The notes: a model not told the origin generated them from the letters alone. Positions 45,949 to 55,104 are shown, numbered from the stretch's first letter. The stretch: 64,000 nucleotides of DNA from Mycobacterium sp. SMC-2 (GCF_025263485.1 NZ_CP079863.1:868001-932000), one strand, 5' to 3'. A program made the numbers and translations.

Positions 45949-46026
45949 TATGTGAACCCTACCACAGAGCTGCAGTAAACCCTTGACTGACCGGGTGGTG
46001 CGCCCGCACGGTGTACATATGTTCAC
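45943..46026. promoter_or_regulatory. Two operator-like inverted repeats between TetR gene and desaturase operon
   Basis: Site 1 (45943-45957) is GTTCAC-TAT-GTGAAC, with perfect six-base arms at the regulator start. Site 2 (46011-46026) is GTGTACATATGTTCAC, a 16-bp palindrome with one mismatched pair, over the reductase start. Both contain the half-site GTTCAC. They are likely TetR operators controlling both directions. Confidence 0.6.
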
Positions 46027-47113
46027 TCAAACCGCTCAGACTTCTGGTCGGGCCCTCGCTCGGACTTTGCGGAAGCGAGTCTTGGGTTCCGACCTGCTCG
46101 ACCTGCTCACCGGTCCGCACGGCGTAGACCGTTACACCGAGCTGGTGGCGCCGACCTGGACGCTGGGGGAGGCCCGCGCCAAGGTGATCGACGTGCGCCG
46201 CACAACCGTCCGCAGCGTCACCCTCACCCTCGCCCCGAACGAGAGCTTCACGTCCGCCTGGACCGTCAAAGCCGGCCAATACGTCAACCTCAGCGTCGAG
46301 GTCGACGGCCGGCGGCACACCCGCTGCTATTCGCCGGCCAACGCCGAAGGGGCCGCCCACCTCGAGGTGACGATCGGTCGGCACGATGGCGGGCTGGTCT
46401 CCAACTACCTGTACGAGCACGCCCGCCGCGGCATGGTGGTCGGTCTGGCGGGCGTCGGCGGCGACTTCGTGTTGCCGGCGGTGCGGCCGCGGCGGACCCT
46501 GTTCGTTTCCGGTGGAAGCGGCATCACACCGGTGATGGCGATGCTGCGGACCCTGGTCGTCGAGAATCACCCGGGCGAGATCGCGTTCATCCACTACGCC
46601 CGCACCGCGGCCGAGGCCTGCTACCGCGACGAGCTGGCGACGCTGCCCGGAGTCCGCGTCCTGCACGGCTACACCCGATCCGACGGCGGCGATCTCGCCG
46701 GCCGATTCGACGCCGCGCATCTGGCCGCCGCGATGCCAGCACCCGACGCGGTGTTCGTCTGCGGGCCAACACCTTTGGTCGATGCCGTGCGACACCACTG
46801 CGACAACGTCCACAGCGAGAGCTTCGTGCCACCGTCGTTCGAGGCGCCGGCCAATCCCTCGGGCGGACGGGTCAGCTTCTCCGACAGCGGGGTCGATGTC
46901 GTCGACGACGGACGCTCCCTGCTGGAACAGGCGGAATCGGCCGGCCTGGCACCCGACAACGGCTGCCGGATGGGTATCTGCCACACCTGCACCCGGCGAA
47001 AGACCGCCGGAACGGTGCGCAACCTCGTCACCGGCGCGGTCTCGACCGTTCCGGACGAGGACGTGCAGATCTGCGTGTCCGTCCCGGTCGGCGACGTCGA
47101 CCTAACGCTGTAG
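46019..47113 (+). CDS. Ferredoxin reductase/ferredoxin fusion (Rv3230c-like)
   Basis: This 364-residue oxidoreductase joins an FAD domain ('TRCYSPAN', Arg-x-Tyr-Ser), an NAD(P) domain ('LFVSGGSGITPVMAML') and a C-terminal plant-type [2Fe-2S] domain. The cysteines are in 'GCRMGICHTCTRRK' and a later 'QICVS'. In M. tuberculosis the similar Rv3230c supplies electrons to desaturase DesA3. ATG 46019 overlaps an operator, and no Shine-Dalgarno is seen. The desaturase gene follows 26 bases downstream, so they form an operon. Confidence 0.9.
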   Translation: MFTQTAQTSGRALARTLRKRVLGSDLLDLLTGPHGVDRYTELVAPTWTLGEARAKVIDVRRTTVRSVTLTLAPNESFTSAWTVKAGQYVNLSVEVDGRRHTRCYSPANAEGAAHLEVTIGRHDGGLVSNYLYEHARRGMVVGLAGVGGDFVLPAVRPRRTLFVSGGSGITPVMAMLRTLVVENHPGEIAFIHYARTAAEACYRDELATLPGVRVLHGYTRSDGGDLAGRFDAAHLAAAMPAPDAVFVCGPTPLVDAVRHHCDNVHSESFVPPSFEAPANPSGGRVSFSDSGVDVVDDGRSLLEQAESAGLAPDNGCRMGICHTCTRRKTAGTVRNLVTGAVSTVPDEDVQICVSVPVGDVDLTL

Positions 47114-47139
47114 CGCCACCAACTTCTGGAGGAAAACCC

Positions 47140-48246
47140 ATGACACAGAACAAGATCACCCTGACCCCCGAACAGGCCGACGCATTCGGCCGCGAGCTGG
47201 ACGCCATCAGGGAGCGCGTGATGGCCAGCCTGGGCGCGCAGGACGCCGACTACATCCGCCGCGTCATCAAGGTTCAGCGCGCGCTCGAAGTCGGCGGCCG
47301 CGCGTTGCTCTTCCTGCCGCCCGCCTGGCTGCTCGGCACCGCGATGCTGGGCGTCTCGAAGATCCTGGACAACATGGAGATCGGGCACAACGTCATGCAC
47401 GGTCAATACGACTGGATGCGCGACCCGACCGTCTCGGGCCGGTCCTTCGAGTGGGACACCGCGTGCCCGGCCGATCAATGGCGCCACTCACACAACTACA
47501 TGCACCACACCCACACCAACATCGTGGGGATGGACCGCGACATCGGTTACGGCATCCTGCGGATGAGCGAGGACCAGCGCTGGGAGCCCTACTTTCTCGG
47601 TAACCCGCTCTACGCCTTCTTGCTGATGGCGTTGTTCCAGTACGGCGTCGCACTGCACGAATTGGAGACCGAACGCATCCGCGCCGGCGAGATCGAACTC
47701 GCCGAAAAGCGCGAGGTGCTGCGCGCCATCTGGAAGAAGACGCGCAGGCAAACCCTCAAGGACTACGTGGCCTTCCCGCTGCTGGCCGGGCCGTTCGCGC
47801 CGTTCGTCTTCGCGGGCAACCTCTCGGCCAACCTGATGCGCAACGTGTGGTCGTACATGATCATCTTCTGCGGCCACTTCCCGGACGGTACGCAGGAGTT
47901 CACCGTCGAGGAGACCAAGGACGAGTCCCGCGGCATGTGGTACTTCCGCCAGGTACTCGGTTCGGCAAACCTCACCGGCGGCAAGCTCTTTCACCTGCTT
48001 TCGGGCAACCTCTCCCACCAGATCGAGCACCATCTGTTCCCGGACATGCCGGCGCGTCGCTACGCCGAGGTCGCGCCCGAGGTGCAGGCGATCTGCGAAC
48101 GCTACGGCGTCCCCTACAACCGCGGGCCGCTGCTGCGGCAGTTTGGCACCGTCGTCCGCAAGATCGTCCGGCTGACCTTCCCGGACTCCGTGCTGCGGAA
48201 GGCCACCGCCGGCCGGTCCGCCGATCCGGTGCCCGCGGCCGCCTGA
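47140..48246 (+). CDS. desA3: Membrane acyl-CoA desaturase, DesA3-like
   Basis: This 368-residue membrane di-iron desaturase has the three histidine boxes: 'HNVMH', 'HSHNYMHHTH' and 'HQIEHHLFP'. Two hydrophobic regions (about residues 45-70 and 150-240) anchor it. M. tuberculosis DesA3 is the stearoyl-CoA delta-9 desaturase that makes oleate. ATG 47140 has TGGAGGA upstream. Electron supply comes from the preceding gene. I recall the M. tuberculosis counterparts at another locus (rv3229c-rv3230c), so this may be a paralogous pair. Confidence 0.88.
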   Translation: MTQNKITLTPEQADAFGRELDAIRERVMASLGAQDADYIRRVIKVQRALEVGGRALLFLPPAWLLGTAMLGVSKILDNMEIGHNVMHGQYDWMRDPTVSGRSFEWDTACPADQWRHSHNYMHHTHTNIVGMDRDIGYGILRMSEDQRWEPYFLGNPLYAFLLMALFQYGVALHELETERIRAGEIELAEKREVLRAIWKKTRRQTLKDYVAFPLLAGPFAPFVFAGNLSANLMRNVWSYMIIFCGHFPDGTQEFTVEETKDESRGMWYFRQVLGSANLTGGKLFHLLSGNLSHQIEHHLFPDMPARRYAEVAPEVQAICERYGVPYNRGPLLRQFGTVVRKIVRLTFPDSVLRKATAGRSADPVPAAA

Positions 48247-48326
48247 GCCCGCGCCACGTCCGCCGACTGTGCGGTCTACGCACGAATGCAACGCGGTTCG
48301 CGTACTTAGGCCACACGCTCGGCGGG

Positions 48327-49430
48327 CTAGGTGATGGCGGTCGGCGCCTGCGAGACCTTCACCAGTTCCACCTCCGGCCGGGCCGGTACACCGTCGGCCA
48401 GGAACCACCGGAAGGCGAGGTTGCCACGCGGATAGCCCAGCGTGGTAAGCGAATTCGGGTGGGCGGTCAGCCCGCGGGACAAGATGATGGTCACCGAGCC
48501 GTCGCTGTTGAGTGCGGCGCTGTGGCCGTTGATCGAGCAGCGGGCGTCGGCTGCGCCGAAGGTGGCCATGAATTGGTTCCACACCACCAGGTTCCAGAAC
48601 CTGCATGGGGGAGGCCGGTGCGTGACCACCAGCGCTTCGTCGTCGTCGAGCACGAAGCTGCCGTAGGAGTAGCAGGCATCGCGCGCCGACCACCCGAAGT
48701 TGGCGTCGGGCACCCGATAGGGGTCGGCGAACGCGTTCGCGGCGTGTGCGGTTTCGTGCCCCAACGCATGTTGGTCGTCCACGCGCGTCCCGACGGCCAG
48801 CGGCACGATGGCAAACATGGTGCGCAGCCAGGTCGCGATCGCGCGCAGGCTCGCGGCCGTCTCGGCGTCGCCGTGCCGGATTGGGTCCGGCTCGTCGAGC
48901 GCCTCGATGTGCCAGACGACTGGGCGGCCGGTCAGCGGGTCGGCTTGATAGTCGCGGGTCATCAGCACGGCCGCGTCGGGCGTGGGGCCGAGTTCGAAGG
49001 CGAAGTTGCCGTCGGCGTCGATGTCGAGATCGCTGTCGCGGACGATCGCGACGACGCGGTCCGACCAGGCGCCCGGTGACGGCTCGTTGTAGGCGGTCAC
49101 CGAAAAGTACACGCTGTCACCCCTGTTGCCGCTGATCCGGTAACGGCGGGCCGGATCCACCGGGCACATGAAGTAGTAGGCGTCGGTGTTGTCGCCGCCC
49201 CACCGGCGGTCCCGGCGAAACGGTGTGTTCACGGCGACGAACTGGGGCCGGCCGGGCTCGGGGAAGAGGTAGGTGTCGAACGCGACGCCGAGCGTGCTGG
49301 CGAGCATGCGGTAGCCGTCGGCGATCTGGCGGTCGTCGGTCACCGCCCGGTCGCCCTGTAGGAAGGACCGGTCAAGGGTGCCCAGGGTGCCGAGCAATTC
49401 CTGCCACGCGGCCGTCGATTCGTGCGTCAT
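48327..49430 (-). CDS. DUF1214 domain protein
   Basis: This 367-residue protein shows the DUF1214/DUF1254-like pattern in its second half: 'CYSYGSFVLDDDEALVV', 'RFWNLVVWNQFMATF' and 'IILSRGLTAHPN'. The function is unknown. ATG 49430 overlaps the TetR stop (ATGA), so the two genes are co-translated. The upstream frame extension to 49475 lies inside the TetR gene and is not used. Regulation by the neighbouring TetR is likely. Confidence 0.82.
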   Translation of the reverse strand: MTHESTAAWQELLGTLGTLDRSFLQGDRAVTDDRQIADGYRMLASTLGVAFDTYLFPEPGRPQFVAVNTPFRRDRRWGGDNTDAYYFMCPVDPARRYRISGNRGDSVYFSVTAYNEPSPGAWSDRVVAIVRDSDLDIDADGNFAFELGPTPDAAVLMTRDYQADPLTGRPVVWHIEALDEPDPIRHGDAETAASLRAIATWLRTMFAIVPLAVGTRVDDQHALGHETAHAANAFADPYRVPDANFGWSARDACYSYGSFVLDDDEALVVTHRPPPCRFWNLVVWNQFMATFGAADARCSINGHSAALNSDGSVTIILSRGLTAHPNSLTTLGYPRGNLAFRWFLADGVPARPEVELVKVSQAPTAIT

Positions 49431-50002
49431 GCGCTGATTCCCTTCAGGAGCAAGGTGGTGGTGCGGTCGACCCACGCGTCGTCGAGTTCGGTGACGCGGG
49501 TGAGTAAGCCCATCAGGGTGATGCCGGCGATGGCGTCGGTGAGCTCGGTGGCGCTCACGTCGGGCCGGACCTCGCCGCGGCGCGCGGCCCGCGCCAGCAA
49601 TTCGGTCAGGCCGCCGCCGATGACGCCGGCGAACCGCTCCAGCAGCGCCGAGTGCAGGGTCGGGTCCGCGGCCATCTCGCCCACGAGCCCGGGCAGGGCC
49701 GCCCTGGCGGCCGGCGTCGTCAGGAAAGCCATTGAGCGACGGACCATTTCGCGTAGGTCCTCGGGCAGGGACCCGGTATCGGGGAGCTCGGTCGCGGCCC
49801 CGATGGGGAACACCGCCTCGTGCACCAGGTGCGCTTTGCTCGGCCAGCGCCGGTAGATGGCGGGCTTGCTCGTGCCGGCGCGTTCGGCGATGGCGGAGAC
49901 CAATAGCCCGGCGTAGCCGGTCTCGGCGAGCAGGTCGACGGTCGCGCTCAGCACAGCGCCGTCGATGCGGGGATCACGGGGGCGGCCAAAATCGACTACC
50001 AT
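49427..50002 (-). CDS. TetR-family regulator
   Basis: This 191-residue TetR repressor has its helix-turn-helix at about residues 30-55 ('LLVSAIAERAGTSKPAIYRRWPSKAHL'). ATG 50002 gives the family-typical start; the longer frame antisense to the sulfotransferase gene is rejected. It overlaps the DUF1214 gene and is divergent from the sulfotransferase gene with 28 bases between them. The ligand is unknown. Confidence 0.86.
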   Translation of the reverse strand: MVVDFGRPRDPRIDGAVLSATVDLLAETGYAGLLVSAIAERAGTSKPAIYRRWPSKAHLVHEAVFPIGAATELPDTGSLPEDLREMVRRSMAFLTTPAARAALPGLVGEMAADPTLHSALLERFAGVIGGGLTELLARAARRGEVRPDVSATELTDAIAGITLMGLLTRVTELDDAWVDRTTTLLLKGISA

Positions 50003-50030
50003 TACGAAACCGAAAGTAACATAAGTCGGC

Positions 50031-51266
50031 GTGACCGACGCCGTTCGCCTTGACGACCTCGCCCAGCCCCGATTCAGCCCCGAGGCCCAGCAAATCCTCG
50101 ACATGATGGCCACGCTGGCGCCCGACTGTCCGCTGGATGCCGACGCGCTGCATGCCAGGGCCACCGCCGACACCGGGCTGGACGATTTCGGCGCGGACGA
50201 CTATCGGGAGCGGCTCGACGTCTACCTCGCCGCGCTGCGTGACATCGACGGCCGCCACGACGCCGGGATGGTCAACTTCTACGGCCAGTTGGTGCAGCTG
50301 CTCAAGAACCGGCTGCTGTTCACCGATCTCCTGAACAGGCATCCCGAGATCGACGACATCGAGCTGCAACCGCCGGTGGTGATCGCCGGCCTACCCCGCA
50401 CCGGCACCACCCACCTGCACAACCTGCTGGCGGCCCCGCCCACCTTTCGCACCATGCCGTATTGGGAAAGCGTGGAACCGTTCCCGCTACCGGCCGAGGC
50501 CGGGGTCGAGCCGGATCCGCGGCGGGCGCGGATGGACGTCGCGGTCGGGGTGATCAACACCGTGATGCCGCATTTCCCGCTGATGCACGAGATGACCACC
50601 GAGCACGTCCACGAAGAGATCCAACTGCTCGCCAACGACTTCTCGACCATGCTGTTCGAGACGCTGGCCGACGTGCCGCGCTGGCGTGACTACTACCAGG
50701 CCCACGACCAGACCCCGCACTATGAATACCTCGCGCGCCAGCTCAAGGCCATGCAGTTTCTGCGCGGCGGCCGGCGCTGGCTGCTCAAGTCACCCCAGCA
50801 CCTCGAGCAGGTGCCGGTCCTCGATCGCGTATTCCCCGGCAGCATAGTCGTTTTCACGCACCGGGATCCCGTGCCGGTCGCGCTGTCGATGATCGCGATG
50901 ATCGCCTACTCCGCGCGCATGCACCGCTCGCCGGTTCCGGTGGAGCAGATCGCGGCATCGTGGATCGAACGCCTGGACGACATGCTCTCCGCGCTCGTCC
51001 GCGACCGCGACACCATCGGTCCCGAACGTTCGATCGACGTCCGGTTCGACGACTTCATGGCCGACGAAATCGGCGTCGCCGAACGGGTCTACGCCCTGGC
51101 CGGCGAGTCGTTCGGCGACGATGCCCGGGCGGCGATCGACGAGTACCTGGCGGCCCACCGGCGTGGCCGGCTGGGAAGCGTCGCGACGTCCTGCGAGATG
51201 TTCGGGCTGGACGAAGCTGATCTGCGGAGCCGCTTCGCGCCCTATGTCGAGCGGTTTCTGGCCTAA
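50031..51266 (+). CDS. Sulfotransferase family protein
   Basis: This 411-residue protein has the PAPS-binding 5'-loop 'GLPRTGTTHLHNLL' (about 121-134), a central 'RRWLLKSPQHLEQVP' block and the 3'-phosphate binding 'VFTHRDPVPVALSM'. These are features of the large mycobacterial sulfotransferases (Stf-like). They transfer sulfate to alcohols of lipids or small molecules. GTG 50031 lies 28 bases from the divergent TetR start, suggesting joint control. The acceptor is unknown. Confidence 0.88.
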   Translation: MTDAVRLDDLAQPRFSPEAQQILDMMATLAPDCPLDADALHARATADTGLDDFGADDYRERLDVYLAALRDIDGRHDAGMVNFYGQLVQLLKNRLLFTDLLNRHPEIDDIELQPPVVIAGLPRTGTTHLHNLLAAPPTFRTMPYWESVEPFPLPAEAGVEPDPRRARMDVAVGVINTVMPHFPLMHEMTTEHVHEEIQLLANDFSTMLFETLADVPRWRDYYQAHDQTPHYEYLARQLKAMQFLRGGRRWLLKSPQHLEQVPVLDRVFPGSIVVFTHRDPVPVALSMIAMIAYSARMHRSPVPVEQIAASWIERLDDMLSALVRDRDTIGPERSIDVRFDDFMADEIGVAERVYALAGESFGDDARAAIDEYLAAHRRGRLGSVATSCEMFGLDEADLRSRFAPYVERFLA

Positions 51267-51295
51267 CCCGCAGCAGGCCGCTACCTTCTCCATTC

Positions 51296-52186
51296 ATGGT
51301 CACTATGCCGGCGCTGGACGGGGTTGAACACAGGTACGTGGAGCTGGGAAGCGGCGTGACGATCCACGTCGCGGACGCCGGTCCCGCCGAGGGGCCCGCG
51401 GTGATGCTGGTGCACGGTTTCCCCGAGAACTGGTGGGAATGGCGCGAGCTGATCGGCCCGCTGGCCGCCGACGGCTATCGGGTGCTGTGCCCGGACCTGC
51501 GCGGTGCGGGCTGGAGTTCGGCTCCGCGCTCGAGCTACACCAAGGCCGAGATGGCCGAGGACCTGGCCGCCGTGCTGGATCGCCTCGGTGTGGCGACGGT
51601 CAGGCTCGTCGCCCACGACTGGGGCGGGCCGGTGGCGTTCATCATGATGCTGCGTCACCCCGAGAAGGTGACTGGGTTCTTCGGGGTGAACACCGTGGCG
51701 CCCTGGGTGAAGCGCAGTCTGTCGACGGTGAGCAACATCTGGCGGTTCTGGTATCAGGTCCCGATATCGCTGCCGGTCGTCGGGCCGCGGATCATCAGCA
51801 ATCCCAACTCCCGCTTCGTTCGCCTGCTGACGTCCTGGGTGGGCGGCGGCTTCGCCCCACCCGATGAGGACATCCAGCTCTACATCGAGTGCATGCGCCA
51901 GCCCGGCCACGCGGAGGCCGGCTCGCGGTGGTATCGCAGCTTTCAGACCGGCGAGATGCTGCGCTGGATGCGCGGCGAGTACGACGACGCTCGGGTCAAC
52001 GTCCCCGTCCGATGGTTGACGGGCACCGACGACCCGGTGATCACGGCGGACTTGACCGATGGATATGCCGACCACATAAGCGATTTCGAGGTGGAGCTGG
52101 TCGACGGCGTCGGGCACTGGATCGTCGAACAGCGGCCGGAGCTGGTGCTCGACCGCGTGCGGGCGTTCCTCCGCATCGAAACATAA
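51296..52186 (+). CDS. ephF: Epoxide hydrolase EphF-like
   Basis: This 296-residue alpha/beta hydrolase resembles Rv0134. It has 'HGFPENWWEWR' (oxyanion loop), nucleophile Asp in 'AHDWGGPVAF' and the catalytic His in 'GVGHWIVEQRP'. An Asp nucleophile is that of epoxide hydrolases and haloalkane dehalogenases. It would add water to an epoxide. ATG 51296 follows the sulfotransferase stop by 29 bases. A hairpin terminator follows the gene. Confidence 0.9.
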   Translation: MVTMPALDGVEHRYVELGSGVTIHVADAGPAEGPAVMLVHGFPENWWEWRELIGPLAADGYRVLCPDLRGAGWSSAPRSSYTKAEMAEDLAAVLDRLGVATVRLVAHDWGGPVAFIMMLRHPEKVTGFFGVNTVAPWVKRSLSTVSNIWRFWYQVPISLPVVGPRIISNPNSRFVRLLTSWVGGGFAPPDEDIQLYIECMRQPGHAEAGSRWYRSFQTGEMLRWMRGEYDDARVNVPVRWLTGTDDPVITADLTDGYADHISDFEVELVDGVGHWIVEQRPELVLDRVRAFLRIET

Positions 52187-52217
52187 ACCGTTGCGCGCCG
52201 TTTCGGCGCAACCGGTT
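52186..52217. terminator. Terminator hairpin between ephF and molbindin gene
   Basis: AACCGTTGCGC at 52186-52196 pairs with GCGCAACCGGTT at 52206-52217 with one bulge, and an inner CCG/CGG stem is possible. The hairpin lies between convergent genes. Confidence 0.6.
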
Positions 52218-52260
52218 ATGTGTCGCGGGAAGCCGGCGTGGTCAGCGACCGTGCCGTGGG

Positions 52261-52473
52261 TTAGTCGACGCCGATGGTGACTTCCGTGGACTTGATGAAC
52301 ACGGTCGCGGGCTGGCCGACCTTGAGGCCAAGGTCGGTCGCGGCGTCCTTGGTAACGGAGGACGTGACGATCTGCTCGCCGCCGTCGAGCTTGACCTTCA
52401 CGATCGCCATCACGGTGCCGAGGTCGACCTCGGTGATGGTCCCCTTGAGCTGGTTTCGGGTCGATAGCCGCAT
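52261..52473 (-). CDS. Molbindin-like TOBE/Mop domain protein
   Basis: This 70-residue protein is a single Mop/TOBE domain ('STRNQLKGTITEVDLGTVMAIVKV' and 'SVTKDAATDLGLKVGQPATVFIKSTEVTIG'). Small molbindins bind molybdate as oligomers and store it for cofactor synthesis. ATG 52473 has GGAGG about eight bases upstream. No molybdenum transporter is adjacent. It is convergent to ephF. Confidence 0.88.
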   Translation of the reverse strand: MRLSTRNQLKGTITEVDLGTVMAIVKVKLDGGEQIVTSSVTKDAATDLGLKVGQPATVFIKSTEVTIGVD

Positions 52474-52512
52474 CGCAAGGTCCTCCATCTGGTTGAGGGG
52501 TGTGCGATGAGC

Positions 52513-53124
52513 CTAGTGTCGCGGGCCGAGCAGGGCTATGGATGCGTCGACGGCCGGCTCGACGATGCCCCGCACCGGTTTTCCGTCTTCGACGGCGAGG
52601 GCGGTGAGTTCGCGCAGGCCGCCCAGCAGGATGACCGCCAACGGGGCGGTCAGCGGAGGCAGCTGGGCCCGCCGGAAGCCGGGGCTGGCGCTGAGGTCGA
52701 TCAGCAGGCTGGACAGCAACTGCAGGCCGCGGCGCTGCACCGGGCGGGCGGCGGCGCCGAGCGACGGGAGTTCTCGAATCCAGCTCAGCGTGATGGCCGG
52801 CCGGGACTCGATGTGGCTGACGTACGCCTCGACCGCCTGACGAATCTGTTGATGCCAATCCGCCTCGGGCTCGACGGCAGCCGCGATGGATTCGCCGAGT
52901 TTTTCGATGTCGGACCCCAGAAGCTCCAGGAAGCACTCCTCCTTGCTCGCGAACTCGCCGTAGAAGGTGCGCTTGGAGGTGCGGGCATTGCGGACGATGT
53001 CGGCGACGGTGCTGGCGCGGTAACCCCGCTCGGCGATCGAGGTGGCGAGGCCGTCGAGCAACCTGAGCCGGAACCGGTCGCCGAGAACCGCTTCGTCAGC
53101 CGTTGCTGTCGCCGCTGGAGTCAC
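52513..53124 (-). CDS. TetR-family regulator (Rv0135c-like)
   Basis: This 203-residue TetR repressor occupies the rv0135c position. The helix-turn-helix is at about residues 35-60 ('STVADIVRNARTSKRTFYGEFASKEEC'). It is divergent from cyp138 across 130 bases that hold two strong inverted repeats with GGTAC half-sites. It most likely controls cyp138 and itself. The ligand is not known. Confidence 0.88.
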   Translation of the reverse strand: MTPAATATADEAVLGDRFRLRLLDGLATSIAERGYRASTVADIVRNARTSKRTFYGEFASKEECFLELLGSDIEKLGESIAAAVEPEADWHQQIRQAVEAYVSHIESRPAITLSWIRELPSLGAAARPVQRRGLQLLSSLLIDLSASPGFRRAQLPPLTAPLAVILLGGLRELTALAVEDGKPVRGIVEPAVDASIALLGPRH

Positions 53125-53166
53125 GGCCGGCGCCCCTTTCGTTGGTACGGCACCCTTGTCACGCCT

Positions 53167-53216
53167 GGTACTGCAGAGTACCGTATCGGTTTAGGTTTTG
53201 GTACACCGCGGTACCA
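53167..53216. promoter_or_regulatory. Paired GGTAC inverted repeats between the TetR gene and cyp138
   Basis: Site 1 (53167-53182) is GGTACT-GCAG-AGTACC. Site 2 (53199-53216) is TGGTAC-N6-GTACCA. Their centres are 33 bp apart, about three helical turns, so two dimers could bind the same DNA face. The pair lies in the 130-base region between the divergent TetR and cyp138 genes. Confidence 0.72.
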
Positions 53217-53254
53217 CCCCGTTACTCGGGGCAGACTATGGGGAGTAGCCCGCC

Positions 53255-54580
53255 ATGAGTGAAGTCGTCACCGCCCCATCGGGAACCGCCGCCGTCAGGC
53301 TGCCCCCCGCCGCGCGCCTACCAAAGGTGTTGCAGGGTCTGGGTTTTGCGGTGTCGCGGCGCGGCATGATCCACCGGCTGGCCCGTCGTTACGGCGACGT
53401 GTTCACGCTGAACCTGCCGATGTATGGGCGGGTCGTGGTGGTCGGCGACCCGGCGCTGGCCAAGCAGATCTTCACCACCGGCCCCGACGAGCTCGGCAAC
53501 ATTCAGCCCAACCTGAGCCGGCTGTTCGGCTCCGGCTCGGTGTTCGCCCTCGACGGGGAGGACCACCGCCGCCGGCGGCGACTGTTGGCGCCGCCGTTCC
53601 ACGGCAAGAGCATGAAGAAGTACGAGGCGATCATCGAAGAAGAGACCTCGCGGGAGACCGCCGCCTGGCCGGAGGGCCAGGCGTTCCCGACGCTTCCGTC
53701 GATGATGCGCATCACGCTCAACGCCATCCTGCGCGCCGTCTTCGGGGCCGAAGGCGCCGAACTCGACGAGTTGCGCCGCCTCATCCCGCCGTGGGTCACG
53801 CTGGGCTCGCGGATGGCGACCATGCCCAAGCCGCGACGCAATTACGGTCGATACACGCCATGGGGCCGCCTGGACGAGTGGCGCCGCCAGTACGACGTCG
53901 TCATCGACCGGCTGATCGAAGCCGAGCGGGCCGATCCGCATTTCGATGAGCGCACCGACGTGCTCGCGCTGATGCTGCGCAGCACCTACGAAGACGGCAC
54001 GGCCATGTCGCGCAAGGACATTGGCGACGAATTGCTCACCCTGCTGGCCGCCGGCCACGAAACAACGGCCTCGACGCTGGCCTGGGCGTTCGAGCGGCTG
54101 ACGCGGCACCCGGATGTGCTGGCGGCCCTGGTCGAGGAGGCCGACAACGCGGGCCAGGAGCTGCGCCAGGCAACCATCCTGGAAGTCCAGCGGGCCCGAA
54201 CAGTGATCGATTTCGCCGCGCGGCGCGTCTATTTGCCGCGTTACCAACTCGGGGAGTGGGTCATTCCCCGCGGCGAGTCAATCCTGGTGAGCATCGCGCA
54301 GATTCACGAAAATCCCGACGTGTTCCCCGATCCGGAGCGCTTCGACCCGCAGCGGTACGTCGGGACCAAGCCGTCGGCCTTTGCGTGGATCCCGTTCGGT
54401 GGCGGCACCCGTCGCTGCGTGGGGGCCGCGTTCGCCAACATGGAGATGGACGTCGTGCTGCGAACCGTGTTGCGCGACTTCATCATTGACACTACGACGG
54501 CGCCGGGGGAACGCTGGCACGGCCGGGGCGTTGCCTACACGCCCAAAGATGGCGGCCGGATCGTGGTGCACCGGCGCTGA
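53255..54580 (+). CDS. cyp138: Cytochrome P450 CYP138
   Basis: This 441-residue P450 resembles Rv0136. It has the I-helix 'AGHETTAST', the K-helix E-V-Q-R (ExxR), the 'FDPQRYV' meander segment and the heme loop 'FGGGTRRCVG' with Cys388. It would hydroxylate a small hydrophobic substrate, not known for this enzyme. ATG 53255 is 130 bases from the divergent TetR gene. It shares that interval with paired operators, so expression is probably inducible. Confidence 0.93.
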   Translation: MSEVVTAPSGTAAVRLPPAARLPKVLQGLGFAVSRRGMIHRLARRYGDVFTLNLPMYGRVVVVGDPALAKQIFTTGPDELGNIQPNLSRLFGSGSVFALDGEDHRRRRRLLAPPFHGKSMKKYEAIIEEETSRETAAWPEGQAFPTLPSMMRITLNAILRAVFGAEGAELDELRRLIPPWVTLGSRMATMPKPRRNYGRYTPWGRLDEWRRQYDVVIDRLIEAERADPHFDERTDVLALMLRSTYEDGTAMSRKDIGDELLTLLAAGHETTASTLAWAFERLTRHPDVLAALVEEADNAGQELRQATILEVQRARTVIDFAARRVYLPRYQLGEWVIPRGESILVSIAQIHENPDVFPDPERFDPQRYVGTKPSAFAWIPFGGGTRRCVGAAFANMEMDVVLRTVLRDFIIDTTTAPGERWHGRGVAYTPKDGGRIVVHRR

Positions 54581-54591
54581 ACCGGGCCTGC

Positions 54592-55104
54592 CTACCGGTC
54601 CGCGGTCGCCCGGCGCGGCAGTTTCCAGCCCGGGCGGATGTAGTGGCAGGTGTACCCGTTCGGGTAGCGCTGCAGGTAGTCCTGGTGCTCGGGCTCGGCC
54701 TCCCAGAAGTCTCCGGCGGGGCTGACCTCGGTCACGACCTTGCCGGGCCACAACCCGGACGCCTCGACGTCGGCGATGGTGTCCAGCGCGATGCGCTTCT
54801 GCTCGTCGTCGAGGTAGAAGATGGCCGACCGGTAGCTGGGTCCGCGGTCGTTGCCCTGGCGGTCCTTCGTTGTCGGATCGTGGATCTGGAAGAAGAACTC
54901 CAGCATGGTGCGATAGTCGGTAACCGCTGGGTCATAGACGATCTCGACGGCCTCGGCGTGCGTGCCGTGATTGCGGTAGGTCGCGTTCGGGACGTCACCG
55001 CCGGTGTAACCGACGCGGGTCGAAACCACGCCCGGCTGCTTGCGGATCAGCTCCTGCATCCCCCAAAAACAGCCGCCGGCGAGTATCGCTTTCTGGGTTG
55101 CCAT
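54592..55104 (-). CDS. msrA: Peptide methionine sulfoxide reductase A
   Basis: This 170-residue MsrA reduces methionine-S-sulfoxide in proteins. The catalytic Cys12 lies in 'GGCFWGMQE'; '[23 protein letters not shown]' and 'YRSAIFY' complete the site. It resembles Rv0137c. ATG 55104 has AGGAGGA upstream. It is convergent with cyp138, 11 bases apart, and divergent from the rv0138-like gene. Confidence 0.95.
   Translation of the reverse strand: MATQKAILAGGCFWGMQELIRKQPGVVSTRVGYTGGDVPNATYRNHGTHAEAVEIVYDPAVTDYRTMLEFFFQIHDPTTKDRQGNDRGPSYRSAIFYLDDEQKRIALDTIADVEASGLWPGKVVTEVSPAGDFWEAEPEHQDYLQRYPNGYTCHYIRPGWKLPRRATADR

Noticed and set aside
45983..46018. TTGACT near 45983 as the -35 of the reductase promoter
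   Set aside because: The only -10-like sequence (TACATA, 46014-46019) is 25 bases away and overlaps the start codon, so the spacing does not suit a standard promoter.
50002..50019. TTAC-N10-GTAA between the TetR gene and the sulfotransferase gene
   Set aside because: Arms are only four bases and the site covers the TetR start codon by chance-level similarity. It is too weak to call as an operator.
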